Source: Blattamonas nauphoetae (lineage: Eukaryota; Preaxostyla; Oxymonadida). Taken from it: 48,683 nt of DNA. Below the pieces are notes generated by a model that was not told the origin of the DNA, ran no database searches, and saw only the letters and a program-made list of their open reading frames with translations. The position numbers were made by a program, and so were the translations under genes. The stretch's first letter is position 1; the number at the start of each line of letters is the position of its first letter. This document shows positions 35,161 to 45,757 of the stretch, piece after piece. The stretch lies in the NCBI GenBank assembly GCA_033064195.1, contig JARBJD010000451.1, positions 1 to 48,683 on the forward strand. The letters are read 5' to 3'.

Positions 35161-35356
35161 TAATCCGAAAATCATTGTTTTTCTTAGTTAGACCAATTGT
35201 GGTTTTTCCTTAGCAGATCGTGAATTTTTGATTGTCGTGCTTTATTGACGCTACTATGAATCCTGCGTGCAAACGAACCGAAAAACAGTCTAAGTTTTGA
35301 CGGTGGATTTAACATTTGGTTATCGAACGAAATTCATTTAATGAATTTTTCACATC

Positions 35357-35534
35357 ATTCAAATGTCCGAAGACCAACATTCAAAACTATTCTCCTCTCA
35401 TGGTTGAGAAATGAATCAACCTTTCTCTAGAATTGGTGGATGACATGATTGAATAATCTTTTCGAGATCTTTGATCAAGCTGTGACAAGAGCGGTGAATT
35501 GCTTTTTTTGAATGTTAGTCTTCGGACTTTAGAA
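35357..35534. repeat. Small foldback repeat, about 180 bp
   Basis: GTCCGAAGACCAACATTCAAA at 35365 is mirrored, with one mismatch, by the sequence at 35507-35527. The arms are about 28 bp and enclose roughly 120 bp without coding potential. It could be a small MITE. Confidence 0.5.
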
Positions 35535-35639
35535 TGATCAAAAATTCTGACCCATTTCAAAAGTTGAGCTTCGTTTTATCCTTCTCCTCTCTAATTAAAA
35601 ATCCCTCATGAATCATCTCTCTAACATCTATCTGTTGAG

Positions 35640-36450
35640 TTTCAGCCTTTTTGCTCCAAGGGAACCGAAGAAAAAGGTGTGACAGAGGATAATACTACAT
35701 ACAATCGAATGAATCGATTCACCATTGTCGAGAAAAAGTCATCCCGTTCATCGAAATTGCCAACATTCTGGCGTTTGCACTGTTTCTCAGCGATGAAGTG
35801 CGGATGAAACCATCTTGGGACTCCGAATTCTGGTAACCAGAAGCGGATGATCCTCCAAAGAGCCTTCACGTGATTGGTTGTTGTCCTGGCGTCTTCATCA
35901 GTCCATTGACTCTTGGAATGATTCAAAGTCACATGTTTCCATCTTTTCTACTTATCCTTCCCAATCCAGCTGTATCCGTTCCACATATCTGTGTGTATAA
36001 TTGAGCCGGGTTCAATATCACGTTCAATGATGTCTTAGATGGTGTCCTGATCTCTCTTCACAACCATCTCTTAGAAAGATTGTTCTGGATGGTTGGGAAC
36101 GCATCCTCCAATCATCCAATATCCGTTTTTTCCTTCCCTCGATGTCCCTTTGTGGAGATGAAATGACCTTCATCGACATCTACCACCACATTGTTTCCAT
36201 CAATTTTGGTTTGATTGAGAAAAGTACGGATCTTACACACAATTCTGATCTTTTTAAACCATTGAGTGGATGACTTTGTCGAACATTCTGAATCGACAGC
36301 AGTAATTTGGTCTGAGTTGTTATTCCAGAATCCATGCATAATCTTGATGATTGTTGCATCCGGGAGATTGGTGTTTTTCATAGTGATTTGATCAAATATA
36401 GAAAATACTTTTTTCCTTCCCGCAGTATCATTGGAATCTCGGGATGTCAC
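35640..36450 (-). pseudogene. Merlin (IS1016/ISXO2-like) transposase, decayed
   Basis: Minus-strand blocks match the Merlin DDE transposase in order: an N-terminal helical part ending QTKIDGNNVVVDVDEGHF (first catalytic Asp region), GYWMIGGCVP, IIERDIEPGSIIHTDMWNGY with the second Asp, LNHSKSQWTDEDARTTTNHV around the third position, and the closing LKxLWRxIR type helix with FWLPEFGVPRWF. The canonical Glu of 'TNxIES' appears as Asn-His here. There is one frame change near 36120 and three in-frame TAA/TAG codons between 36070 and 35950, so the copy is dead. Terminal repeats were not located. Confidence 0.75.
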
Positions 36451-36724
36451 AGCCGATTCTGGCGGAAGTAGTTATAGAAGCGAATAGAGAACCAATCTGA
36501 AATTGTCATTGAAATCAAAACTAAAAGTCAACGCCGATTGACCAATTTTGAATCTTGTATTAAAAGGAATTTATGACATTTTGATGACATCAATATTTGG
36601 CCTAAATTCTTAAAATATGACCAATATTTTGACATCGTGAAAAGTGTCATTTTTGAAGCAAATTTTGACAACATTCGAAAAAATGTTGGCGCTTTTTTGG
36701 TGTTTTTCCCTTTTTGACCACAAA
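36451..36724. other. AT-rich gap, no supported gene
   Basis: Lies between the Merlin remnant and the left Polinton piece. Nothing recognisable was seen on either strand. Confidence 0.3.
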
Positions 36725-37458
36725 TCAAGTGAAACCAATGTGAGAACCATTTCGAAAAATTCTGCAAAAAATTCTAAAATCTCGGGGACACTGTCGGTCA
36801 TCGATCAAAACAATCCTGATCAAAATCGGTTGTTGAGGTGCTCGATTGATCGCCTTATTTTGTTGATAAACGTCCATCATTCCTCCGAATCCATTGAGTA
36901 TTCCACCTGCTGTTTGTCCGAATTTACTGTTCGTTTGTGAGAGCAATCCACCACCGACTTGAAGCAATGTTGGAGCTAGAGGTTTGATGAATTGAAAGAA
37001 TTGCTTGCCAATATTTTTGAGTTTGTTGAAACTTCCTGGAGCCATTTATGTAAAAATAAAAAATACAATTCATTAATAATTTATCTCGGGATTGCCTTTG
37101 TTAGAGAAATGCCATACTTGAGAATAGTGTTGTAAGCTTCATTGTAAGCAATACTCATGTCTTTTCCACCAACGAGGATCTTGAAAATGGTTCGAAAGAT
37201 TGGGAGTGAATTAATACATGAACATTTTGTTGACAGATCATCCAATTCGATCACCACATCGTTGATTCCAGTGAGAGTCGCAATCAGTGCACATAAATCA
37301 CTTTGGTTTGTGATCAGTTTCTTCGAAGGTTCAATGAGATTATTCAGTAGTTTCTTTTCACAGGCAAATGCATTCTTGTAGACGAGCAGTAGTTGATCTT
37401 TGAATGCTGAAATGTTAGACGTGTATTCTCGCAGTGGGATTGAACGGCTATGAATTGG
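36725..37458 (-). mobile_element. Left piece of a Polinton/Maverick (broken fossil)
   Basis: Two minus-strand frames (about 37045-36830 and 37464-37081) have the AT-rich, Lys/Asn-biased character of the Polinton genes at 45457-48683 and are cut from them by the 37459-45456 insertion. The first has a Gly-rich segment (GGILNGFGGMMDVYQQ) of a kind seen in virion-associated proteins; neither is assigned. The element is truncated on the left and broken. Confidence 0.6.
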
Positions 37459-37813
37459 GGTCATCTCAATTTAAAGTTGGTTTTCTCGAGTGCAGTTGGT
37501 TTTCTGAACTGCAGTTGGTTTTCTGAACGACCGTTGGTTTTCTGAACGACCGTTGGAAATCTGAACGACCGTTGGAAATCTGCAAAAAAAGTTGGTTTTT
37601 TTAAACCTTATCGGTGTGGATGTTTGATCAAAAACAAATTGTACAAATGGACGAGTTGGTAGATACAAAGACTTCCACTGTTGGGTCCCAGGTTCGAATC
37701 CCGGGATCTCCAACTTTTTTCTTAACAGGATTTTTCTGACATGATCATTCATATTTTTGTGAAATTATTGCAGTATTCATGATCGGATGAGTAATGTTCG
37801 ACAATTGGATTGA
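37459..37813 (+). repeat. Left TIR of the Pack-MULE-like element, with minisatellite and tRNA-like module
   Basis: It mirrors 45121-45456. The outer part is a run of about five imperfect 19-20-bp units (GTTGGTTTTCTGAACGACCG); the right arm has one unit fewer. Next comes a tRNA-like module: A-box-like TGGACGAGTTGG at 37648, perfect B box GGTTCGAATCC at 37691, and T6 at 37715. Confidence 0.8.
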
Positions 37814-38470
37814 GAGTCTGGAAAGATTGGACGGTCAGAAAGGCCTCTATCTCTGATTGTGTTTTAACAATCTCATCCTCTCATCGCTCAGATACGATTG
37901 AGGGACACGGTGAAGGGCTTTCCCATCCTTTCGAATGCTTGGGCAAGCCATGACACATGCTGAATCTCACTGTTTGATGACCCCTCCTGAGCGATTGGAT
38001 CATGATGAAAAATGGAACCGTGAATTGAACAGGAAGAATGGACACTCAAAGAAGAGTTAAAAACACTCGACATCGACTCATCTTCACTCAGGCCTAGATC
38101 ACTCTCGAGAAATGTGGGTCCCTTGTCATTTTCCAGCGAAATCCATGCCTACTAACTGTGTCCACATTGGATTGTCAATCAGATCCTCAACAATAATCAA
38201 TAGCGAAGTCTCATCAATCAATTCAGGTTTCTGAATCAGATAATCTCTCCTCTGTGCATGCAAATATGGCATACCTTTCATCCACACAACAAATCAAAAG
38301 ATGATGAAAAACTCGTTGTATTCTGATGCAAATGCGACACTGCATTAACTAACATAACCAAACGACTCGAAATCCTCCATTCCTCGATATCTTTCCTGAA
38401 TACGGTCGAGATCACACGACACATAACTATCCTCTTCCGATCGAACGGAATGGATTCATCTATGTCCCTG
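37814..38470. other. Cargo region without recognised gene
   Basis: Weakly protein-like minus-strand sequence (SIFHHDPIAQEGSSNSE near 37990, ending with ALNRI-type sequence at 37888) may be a host fragment. No family was recognised. Confidence 0.3.
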
Positions 38471-39680
38471 TCAAGCCGACAAACTTTGAACTCAATTTAA
38501 ATCCCTTCCCCCATGACGACCTTATGGATGGTGTCGAGGGGGACGATTCTCAATCCCCATTTGCATCGTCAAGAACGTCACCCCGACAGCATCGTCGACG
38601 TCTTCCCCAACAGCCAGGTGATGACATTGAAAAGACTCCCTCAACACAAATGGGAATGTCTGGGCGTCCTCGACCTCGCCACATGCACTATTGGCAGCAT
38701 CCTTCGATGAGGGACCAGAATTACAACTCGGACGAGTTCTATCCCATCATCGTGGAATCTCTCGCCCATCAATACCCTCCTCGTCAGCAGCAACCGACAT
38801 ACAATCAACAAGTGCTTGTTTTTGAAGATGTCCAAGCAGATGTGCCCAGTCAGGGAGTTCCCGATGACCATCAGATCTCTGATGCACTCACAACAGGAGC
38901 AAGCGGAAGATACTCGACTCCCACCTCTCTACTCAGACGATGTTATGACGTATCCCCTCCATTCTCATGTTAAAGCCCTTGAGAATCGAAACAAACACGA
39001 ACACCCTCCAGACAAGGTCAACGATGTCCAGAACCCGCTTGTCGATTCTGGACGAGTTGTTGTTGCCTTCCCAGATCAACAAAAGTACTTCTCTCCCTTC
39101 CTTTCTCAGAACGAGCACAGCACTGTCCGTTTACAGGCAAAGCGGTATGCCAAACAGAAGCCCGACTCCCTCTCAAACAGGGAGGGTTTTGTGAACCAAC
39201 AGCAACAGCACATCAACCCACAGTTTCCACAACAATCGTCTGCTGCCATTGTCACGTAGAATTCCCAGTCATATCGTCGTCCACTGCAACAATCAGAGAA
39301 TCAGCCATTCGATGAAGAATATGCCACATCTCGCGCCAACCAGCTAACCGAACGAGATTTTTCTGGTTCTTTCGCACTGCCTCCCACATACACCAATCAA
39401 AAACAGTCAGAAACAACACATCAATCCGAGCCAATCTCGCACCAAAGATACCCACAGGAAGACATCCACCACTTCACCCAACCCTCCTTCTACAAACCCC
39501 AATCTTCCACTTCCCTACTTTCTTCCCATGTCCTCCAACTCCCATCAAGTTGCCCTCAACGCACACATTGTGTGGTTCCCGCATTACGAGACTGACCCTC
39601 GCATTCTGATGGAGTAGACAGGATCAGCCGATGCTGTCCACAACTGGCGTTTCTATTTGTCGATTCCGACATATCCGATG
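38470..39680 (+). pseudogene. Gln/Pro-rich unidentified cargo gene fragment
   Basis: Overlapping plus-strand frames give Gln, Pro, His and Ser-rich protein text (for example DNAs encoding QYPPRQQQPTYNQQV, REGFVNQQQQHINPQ and a later HIVWFPHYETDPRI segment). Frames change several times, and an in-frame TAG occurs near 39258. It may be a captured host gene that has decayed, or one with uncorrected indels. No domain was recognised. Confidence 0.4.
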
Positions 39681-39689
39681 AATGTGGCA

Positions 39690-39965
39690 CCGACACAAAT
39701 TCAGTCGAAGTCGCCAACACGCGGGAAGAAGGATCAGACGGCGAGAAGGCTGGCGAACGAGCTGAGAAGGTTGCTGCTGATTTCCAATCCCTCGTCGACT
39801 ACTACGATGATCTTGACATCATCAATCAACTCTGGAAGAACAGCGACATCCTGTCGAACAAGATGGTGTGAGTGTCAGGAGGCGATGGCTGGGCTTACGA
39901 TTTCGACGTCCACTGCATCGATCATTTCCTCCACTTTGGCGAGGACGTCCGCGCCGTGATATGGC
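39690..39965 (+). pseudogene. Pyruvate:ferredoxin oxidoreductase fragment (TPP domain)
   Basis: GEKAGERAEKVAADF and NQLWKNSDILSNKMV are followed by [18 protein letters not shown] and GEDVRAVI. This is the PFOR thiamine-diphosphate site ('[34 protein letters not shown]'). A TGA stands at 39869-39871 where the family has Trp. The similarity stops abruptly at about 39965, where beta-helix protein sequence follows in the same frame after a short linker. PFOR is the central pyruvate-oxidising enzyme of anaerobic protists; this is only a captured fragment. Confidence 0.65.
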
Positions 39966-39989
39966 TCAGATGTTCACAGGAAGGCAAAA

Positions 39990-41300
39990 TCTCGCTTTCT
40001 TTGAACAAGAAAAGACTGTGCTCGTTCACGACTTGCACTGTTTCACCAATACTCTCCCACATATCAACAGCAACACTCTCCATCTCTTCATACACGCTTG
40101 CCTCGCTCAGTCCAACTGCACATTCTTCTCTCTTCGCCGTCACGTCCATAGGCAATGTAACTTTCACAACGACGATCATCAACGATCTGACGTCAACAAC
40201 CACCCTTTTCTCGATCACAAAGTCAACTGGAACAGTGTCGTTCTCTTCCTCTCCCTTCACCGATTGTGGGTCAACGAGCTCATCTCTCATCGATGCCACA
40301 CTAACTGAATCCGTGTCTCTTTCAGTCGTTTATGTCAATGTGTTTCAAGATCTAAAACAGCCACCACCGCGGCGGGTCAGTTGAGCATCACCGTCACTGT
40401 CAACTCTGACGCGACTTGCCGCACAATCACACTGTCTGTGGACTCTGCCTTCACTGAAACAAGCGAGACACTAACATTGACCAAAATGGATTCATGGCCA
40501 TGTCAAGCTGCTCGTTCACCTCTCTCGTCTCGATTGGGTCGGGCTAAGCCCTGAGTGGAACAATCGGCACTGATGAGGTAGAAACCATTGCCAGTTCGAT
40601 CTTCGCGCCGTGTTCAGCTGCAAATGGAGGAGCTCTCTCGGTCAGTCACAGGCGGACAACTCTCCATCACCTCGACAATATTTTCTGACAGTTCAGCTAC
40701 CGCGAATGGAGCGGCGCTGTTCCTGGACCCCAGCGGACTCACAGCCTCACAACTGACCTCTTTGCTGCCACGAACGTCAATGTGTGTGGATGATCTGGCA
40801 TTCTCCAAACTGATCGTCGTTCTTCCATCGACCCTGTCATCCGCGTCTGTCGGATCTCTGATCTCCCCCACTGCCTCTCTGACCATCTTCCCATCATCAG
40901 AGAATGCTCGTTCTCCACGTGATCCTCCACACATGACGGCAGAGGGATCTCGATTTCATGTCCATCCAAATTCCCACCTTCAAGTCTTGTCATCGACTCA
41001 AAATTCGATAAAATCTGTCAGTGTTCGAGCGGACGATCTGGAGAATGGATTTTCATCTCCGCCTACGACTACTCATCACTCCTCATCTCACACTCGATGT
41101 CAAGGAAGTCTGTCAAAAATGTCAGCTTCAGGCCCATCTTTCGATGTGACAGTCACCGCCTGCACATACACATCCTGCTCAACAACCTCCGAGACAACTT
41201 TTGGCGTACTCTCCATCGCGCACTCTTTCAGACACAGTTCATCCTCACTGGAACAGCAACTATCACAACATGCACGTCACAGTCAATGTGATTAGCCGAC
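39990..41300 (+). pseudogene. Fragment of a beta-helix repeat surface-type protein
   Basis: Three consecutive frames give Ser/Thr-rich repeats with a turn pattern (CSFTTCTVSPILSHIS, GGQLSITSTIFSDSSATANG, ALFLDPSGLTASQL) like parallel beta-helix or polymorphic-membrane-protein repeats. Large families of such proteins are expected on oxymonad surfaces (inference). The frame changes near 40384 and 40560 and again toward 41300, so this is a fragment or contains indels. It starts right after the PFOR piece. Confidence 0.5.
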
Positions 41301-42668
41301 GTACTCCACCCACGCCTGTGTCTAAGCTGATGCCTCAATTGTTTTTGGTGAATGAGGATGCCGCTTCTTCGATTGCTGTTCGTTTTCTTCTCGCCGTCAT
41401 TCTCCTCGTTCGCCAGTATCTGAACACGCAACGAATCACTCATGTGGTGATCTGTGGAACTGGAACGACATTCTTGGCATCGCCAGCGAAACATGTGAGC
41501 CGTGTGTGCAGCTTTCTTGACAAAGCACTTGATGGTGACGGGGTGATCCTGGTTCATTCACCTCAAGGGCACAACCGCGTGATGCTGATTGAGTCGATTT
41601 TTCTGATTCAGCGCTACAGTTGGTGAGTGGAGCTTGCGATGGAAGTGACGTCGCTGAGCCGGCGGACTCGGATGAAGGGATCGTTCGTTTCGGGGTTGAG
41701 GAAGCATGCTGGAGTGATTAATCGTCTTGTGCAAACGCCTCGTCTTTTGCAGGAATCGTTCACTCTGCACAACACGTCGTTCAACCAGGCAGTGCGACTG
41801 GCTCAGTCTGCGCCGAGTGTGCGTACTGCTCCGAAAGTGAAGTTCCCCTGCTCACTGGCGCCGTGTGTCGTGAAACCGAAATCGAGCTCGTCGACGAAAC
41901 GACCGCAGACGAGTGAACCGACAAGCGGGACGGAGCCAGCGGGATCGATTCTGCAGTCCGGCGATGCGAGGAGACACCGAATGCCGCTGAAGTTGGCGAA
42001 AACGAGCCCGCTTCTTTCGCGTGTCGCCCGCCGCTGACCAGCGCTTGCCGAAGCTACACTCCACTCGGATTGGACGTGCCGCAGATTAATGTTCAGAATG
42101 TGCCCGCACAATTGTTGGGGCATGCGACGATTCTGGAATTGATGGAAGCTGGAAACCGAAACTGTCAGCTCTTCGGACAATCGAACAAAACGCCCTCCGA
42201 CGGCAAGGATCGGCCGGGCACCACTCCCGAACGGCATGCCCGGCCGCCCACACTCTCACAAGTCTCGTCCGCAGCGTCACTGGATTCGCTGGCCTCCTCG
42301 TCGCGTGTTGATTCGCCGACGTGCGCGACGAACGAAGAAAGCGAGTCGGTGATTGAACTGAACCCCACCCCGCTCTCATTGTACACAGACCAGCACTTCC
42401 TGCCGCTCTTCTCGCCCACACCGCACACCCCTCCGTCGGCAGCGGACAGCAACACAGACCGCTCTCGCCCCTCGTCGCCCACACTCACAAACCCCCTTTC
42501 GCCTCCGAAGGACCACGCGAACTTGAACGAGCCACCGAGTCCTGTTCTTGTGACGATGCACCGGTTCTCGCGCGGGAATGGGATGCGCTCGCCGCAACAC
42601 TCGAAGCCAGCCCCAAAGTTGGTCTCGCTCCCCACAACCCCTCCCACACCCTCCCCCTCTTCCCCATA
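41290..42668 (+). pseudogene. Dual-specificity-phosphatase-like gene with Cys-to-Ser active site
   Basis: The domain reads VSKLMPQLFLVNEDAASS, then ITHVVICGTGTTF and FLDKALDGDGVILVHSPQGHNR, matching the DSP order up to the P loop. The signature HCx5R appears as HSPQGHNR, so the catalytic Cys is Ser, as in STYX-type pseudophosphatases. The downstream helix (MEVTSLSRRTRMKGSF) lies in another frame after a TGA at 41623, and a further frame carries a Pro/Ser-rich tail to 42668. It is probably decayed cargo. Confidence 0.5.
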
Positions 42669-43560
42669 ACACGAAAGTGTGCATTCTGCGAGTGTGAAGA
42701 AGATAACACCGACAACATCCGTCGCGAAGGGGAAGGCTGTGGCTGCGAGGCAGAAGCGCCATTTCTGATTGTTTCTCCGATCGGATTGGGTGGATCTGCC
42801 GTCGTGGTCCGTTCCCTTTCTTTTGGTTCGTGTCCCATCCTCTTTCTTCCTCCGCGTTCTGTTCTGCTTCGAAGCTCGTCATCATTTGGCTGTCCTGTTC
42901 TGCGCTGAATCTCGCTGTAGCTTTCTGTTCTGGCAGTGTCTTTCTCTGTGCGTCCTGCCCTTTCTTGCCTGTACATGAGACGATAGAGATTCGGGGGAGG
43001 GGATCTGAGGCTATTATCGTTTTACCCATTCTTTACCAGTTTCTGAGCCTATTTTCGCGAATATTTTGTTTTCTTGATTGCTTGTGACATGCACTGAATG
43101 AATTGAAGACGTGATATTGTCTTGTTTCCGAAATATTGGTTGGTGAAGTGTTCAAAAACAAACTGGATTTGTGCAGCACAGGAGTTGGGGATGACTTACT
43201 ATCTGGTTCCAGCAAACAATGAAATCCTTATCATTTGAATCGAGTGCGTTTCAACCGTCCAACCAATCTGGGGATGGCAGCAGAGAATGACGAGAATTGG
43301 ATGGCTTCAGCATTCTTGATCTCCGCTTCAAACTTCAGCTGCGTCGCAAAATATGTTCACGGAAGAACAAATTGTTGTTCCAGATCGAGTTGTTCCTGTC
43401 TGCACGGATCTTTCTACAAGTTCACATTAACAACCATCTGCTGTTCGATGAGACCTCGTTCGGCGTTCTTTGCAAGAAATGGGTTTCTTTTGGTTTTGTC
43501 TCATCTGTTGAGAAAATAGTGGGGGCAGTCAGGGACTAAGTTTTCTTCAAATCGAGTGCG
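42669..43560. other. Cargo region without recognised gene
   Basis: Low-complexity T-rich plus strand. Short frames on both strands have no family resemblance. Confidence 0.3.
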
Positions 43561-43565
43561 ATTCA

Positions 43566-44978
43566 GTGTCGATTCGTTATTGTGCCAGTGGAGACCCCAA
43601 AATGAGCATTTGAGTTGTCAGTGTATTCATACCCAACCATGTCATCACATCGAGTGATCCGAAATAAATTCGCTGTGGTTTCGTGTGCAAAAAGGAGAAT
43701 GTTGTTTCCAACTCCAAAGAGTCATCAAGACCTTCCTCTCGCAAGCTGGCCATGATGTCCTTGCTTCTCCTTTGCACTTCGGGTTTTGCGTCCTTCCACA
43801 TCAACAGAGTCCATCTCAGGTACGACAGGCCTTGATCGATCATTTCAACGGTGGTGAAGTGAATGAAGCAATTTATGATGGCGACAGAGAGAGGGGGGGC
43901 AGCATGAAAGAGTGAATTTCTTCGTAGAAAAGAGCGCATCGCATTGGCTCCAGAAGCAGAGTCATAATGCTGGATGTCGGATTGTGGATGTCGAATATGG
44001 AGTAGTGACGACAGATGAATCTCAGAAAACCCTCAAGTGGAACAAGGAGATCCGAAAAGATGATGTGGAAGAACTGAAGTTGTTCTGGAATCACAGAAAA
44101 GTCCCTAAAATAGATGGAGTCGCCGAGTTGAGAGAGACAGCGAACAATGATTCTCACGAGAAGAATCATGTGTTGAGGCTTCAGATGATTCTCTTGCTCG
44201 CAGAATGAAAGCGGAGGAGTCAGAAGAATTCGGCTTCCACAAGTTTGAGTCGGTCACGAGTGTCGGCCATTTCTAGTGTTGTATCCAGAAATGAAAGTGC
44301 TGAAAATGATATTGTTTCATTGCTACAGGATAAAAGGGAGACCATTGCTTCTGCGAACAGTCGACAGGTTCGATTCGGTGATGGGACGAGGTCAAACAGA
44401 ATCTCGCCGCAAGTGAACAGTTTCTTGGGCCCAGGTGCAAGTTTGTCCAGCAATCGGCAGGCCTTTCGGGTTTCAGACTTTCCAAAGACGGCTCCTTCTT
44501 TCACAAGTGTCACAAGTGAGAGAAAGACTGGAGATGCATCAGAGATGTTGGTGATTCGAGACAGGTTGACTGTGAAGAATGGTTGCGGCAAATCTCTCGT
44601 GTCCGGTTGGGAAAGATGCGATTAAAAGAGATTCTGTGTGGGAAGGGAGCTGGGTCTGTACGAGAAGAGGGAGTGGAAAAGATCGGATTCATTCCCTTCG
44701 GTCTCTTCTTGATATGCCCCTGCTGGAAGACAAAGTGAGGTGCACACGTGGTTAGCCAGTTGCCTTGTCTCCGCTTTGTTTGCTGGTGTTGCGTTCTCTC
44801 GATGCCAGTCGTGGATCTGACGGTTAACGTATGGTTGAGAAGGAAGGGGAGGCGGTGTGAGATTGCAGTTGGCTGAAATGGAGGAATATCCTTGGGACTC
44901 TGTTGGTTTTGGGACAGGGATTACTGAAATGGCACCTGTTTCGGTGAAAGATAATCGCGTCGATTTGCACAACTCCAT
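43566..44978 (-). pseudogene. Helical-repeat protein of an oxymonad-type family, frames broken
   Basis: Minus-strand pieces, in order: an N-terminal part from ATG 44978 (MELCKSTRLSFTETGA), a helical block SPVFLSLVTLVKEGAVFG with TRKACRLLDKLAPG and CGEILFDLVPSPN (44620-44220), a middle block (43873-44169), and a final block with PEVQRRSKDIMASLREEGL and DDSLELE (43939-43577). Helices of this kind recall a large ARM-like family I associate with Blattamonas from memory. Frame changes near 44620, 44220 and 43900 indicate decay or indels. Confidence 0.5.
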
Positions 44979-45120
44979 TCTTGCTCTGTTTCATTGTATC
45001 ATCTCATGATTCATTTTTGTGATTGTTGGTACAGAATATATCCTGTTGAAAGGGCGGTATACACCAGAGAGAGGAGAGTTAAAGAGAAAGTGGGATGATC
45101 CGATTCAAAAAAAGGCCAAT

Positions 45121-45456
45121 TCAATCCAATTGTCGAACATTACTCATCCGATCATGAATACTGCAATAATTTCACAAAAATATGAATGATCATGTCAGAA
45201 AAATCCTGTTAAGAAAAAAGTTGGAGATCCCGGGATTCGAACCTGGGACCCAACAGTGGAAGTCTTTGTATCTACCAACTCGTCCATTTGTACAATTTGT
45301 TTTTGATCAAACATCCACACCGATAAGGTTTAAAAAAACCAACTTTTTTTGCAGATTTCCAACGGTCGTTCAGAAAACCAACGGTCGTTCAGAAAACCAA
45401 CTGCAGTTCAGAAAACCAACTGCACTCGAGAAAACCAACTTCAAATTGAGGCAGCC
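45121..45456 (-). repeat. Right TIR of the Pack-MULE-like element
   Basis: It is the inverted copy of 37459-37813, with one fewer 20-bp unit. The tRNA-like module lies on the minus strand (B box about 45233-45243) and reads into the element. Confidence 0.8.
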
Positions 45457-45465
45457 ATGAATTGG

Positions 45466-45717
45466 CGCTGATGGATAGGTCTCCAGTGGTGGATCGTAAG
45501 CTCCACGTTCAGTAGTGACCACAGGCTCAGAGCATACTCTTTCTCTCCCCAAAGGAGGGTTCGAAGCCTCTAGCGAGACCATCTCCATCTTCGATCCTCT
45601 ATTATCTACGCCAGCTTTGCTCCTATCCTCGATGATGACATTGTTGGTGATTGATGTTGGTACTGAAGAAGAACTTGTGTGTTTTGTAAATTGACAACTT
45701 AGAATTGGTTGCATCAC
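45466..45717 (-). mobile_element. Polinton frame next to the insertion (fossil)
   Basis: An unassigned minus-strand frame from 45717 (MMQPILSCQFTKHTSSSS). It runs into the 8-kb insertion, with its other flank in the left Polinton piece. Confidence 0.45.
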
Positions 45718-45757
45718 TTTCTATAAAAATAAAAAAAATATATTAATGTTTTTAAAT

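Larger units (their letters stand above)
31087..35260. mobile_element. Second, related inverted-repeat element, interrupted by other insertions
   Basis: The left arm (31087 onward: TATAGTTGTGTCAATTAT, AATTCACGATCTG, CACAATTGGTCGAACTAAG) is mirrored at 35180-35260. The arm also resembles the element at 30195, sharing GGTCATTTCTCCAC and the motif around GATATTGCCGAAAC (30630 and 33970). The Mutator-like element at 31475-33893 lies inside it, and 34040-35160 seems to be further unrelated filling. A 16-bp direct repeat (GGAGGGTGGAATCTGA) occurs at 31345 and 31384. Confidence 0.55.
37459..45456. mobile_element. Pack-MULE-like element, 7,998 bp, carrying host-type gene pieces
   Basis: It is bounded by a perfect 9-bp duplication, ATGAATTGG, at 37450-37458 and 45457-45465. 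The ends are long inverted repeats (37459-37813 and 45121-45456) whose outermost 22 bases align without gaps (GGTCATCTCAATTT against GGCTGCCTCAATTT). A 9-bp duplication with TIRs of hundreds of bp is the signature of Mutator elements. No transposase was found inside. The cargo includes fragments of a pyruvate:ferredoxin oxidoreductase, a beta-helix surface-type protein, a dual-specificity-phosphatase-like gene and a helical-repeat family gene, on both strands. It lies inside a Polinton frame, so it inserted after the Polinton did. Confidence 0.75.

Noticed and set aside
35950-36070. Three in-frame TAA/TAG codons in the Merlin remnant at positions where Gln would fit, hinting at the UAR=Gln code of some oxymonads.
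   Set aside because: Host genes here end in TAA (aldolase, the acidic protein, the thioredoxin-like gene) and use CAA/CAG for Gln throughout. The Merlin copy also has a frame shift, so simple decay explains it.
37646-37716. A functional tRNA gene, because of the perfect B box and CCCGGGATCTCC end.
   Set aside because: The 5' half does not pair with the 3' acceptor strand and the anticodon stem is not formed. It is repeated as part of the TIR.
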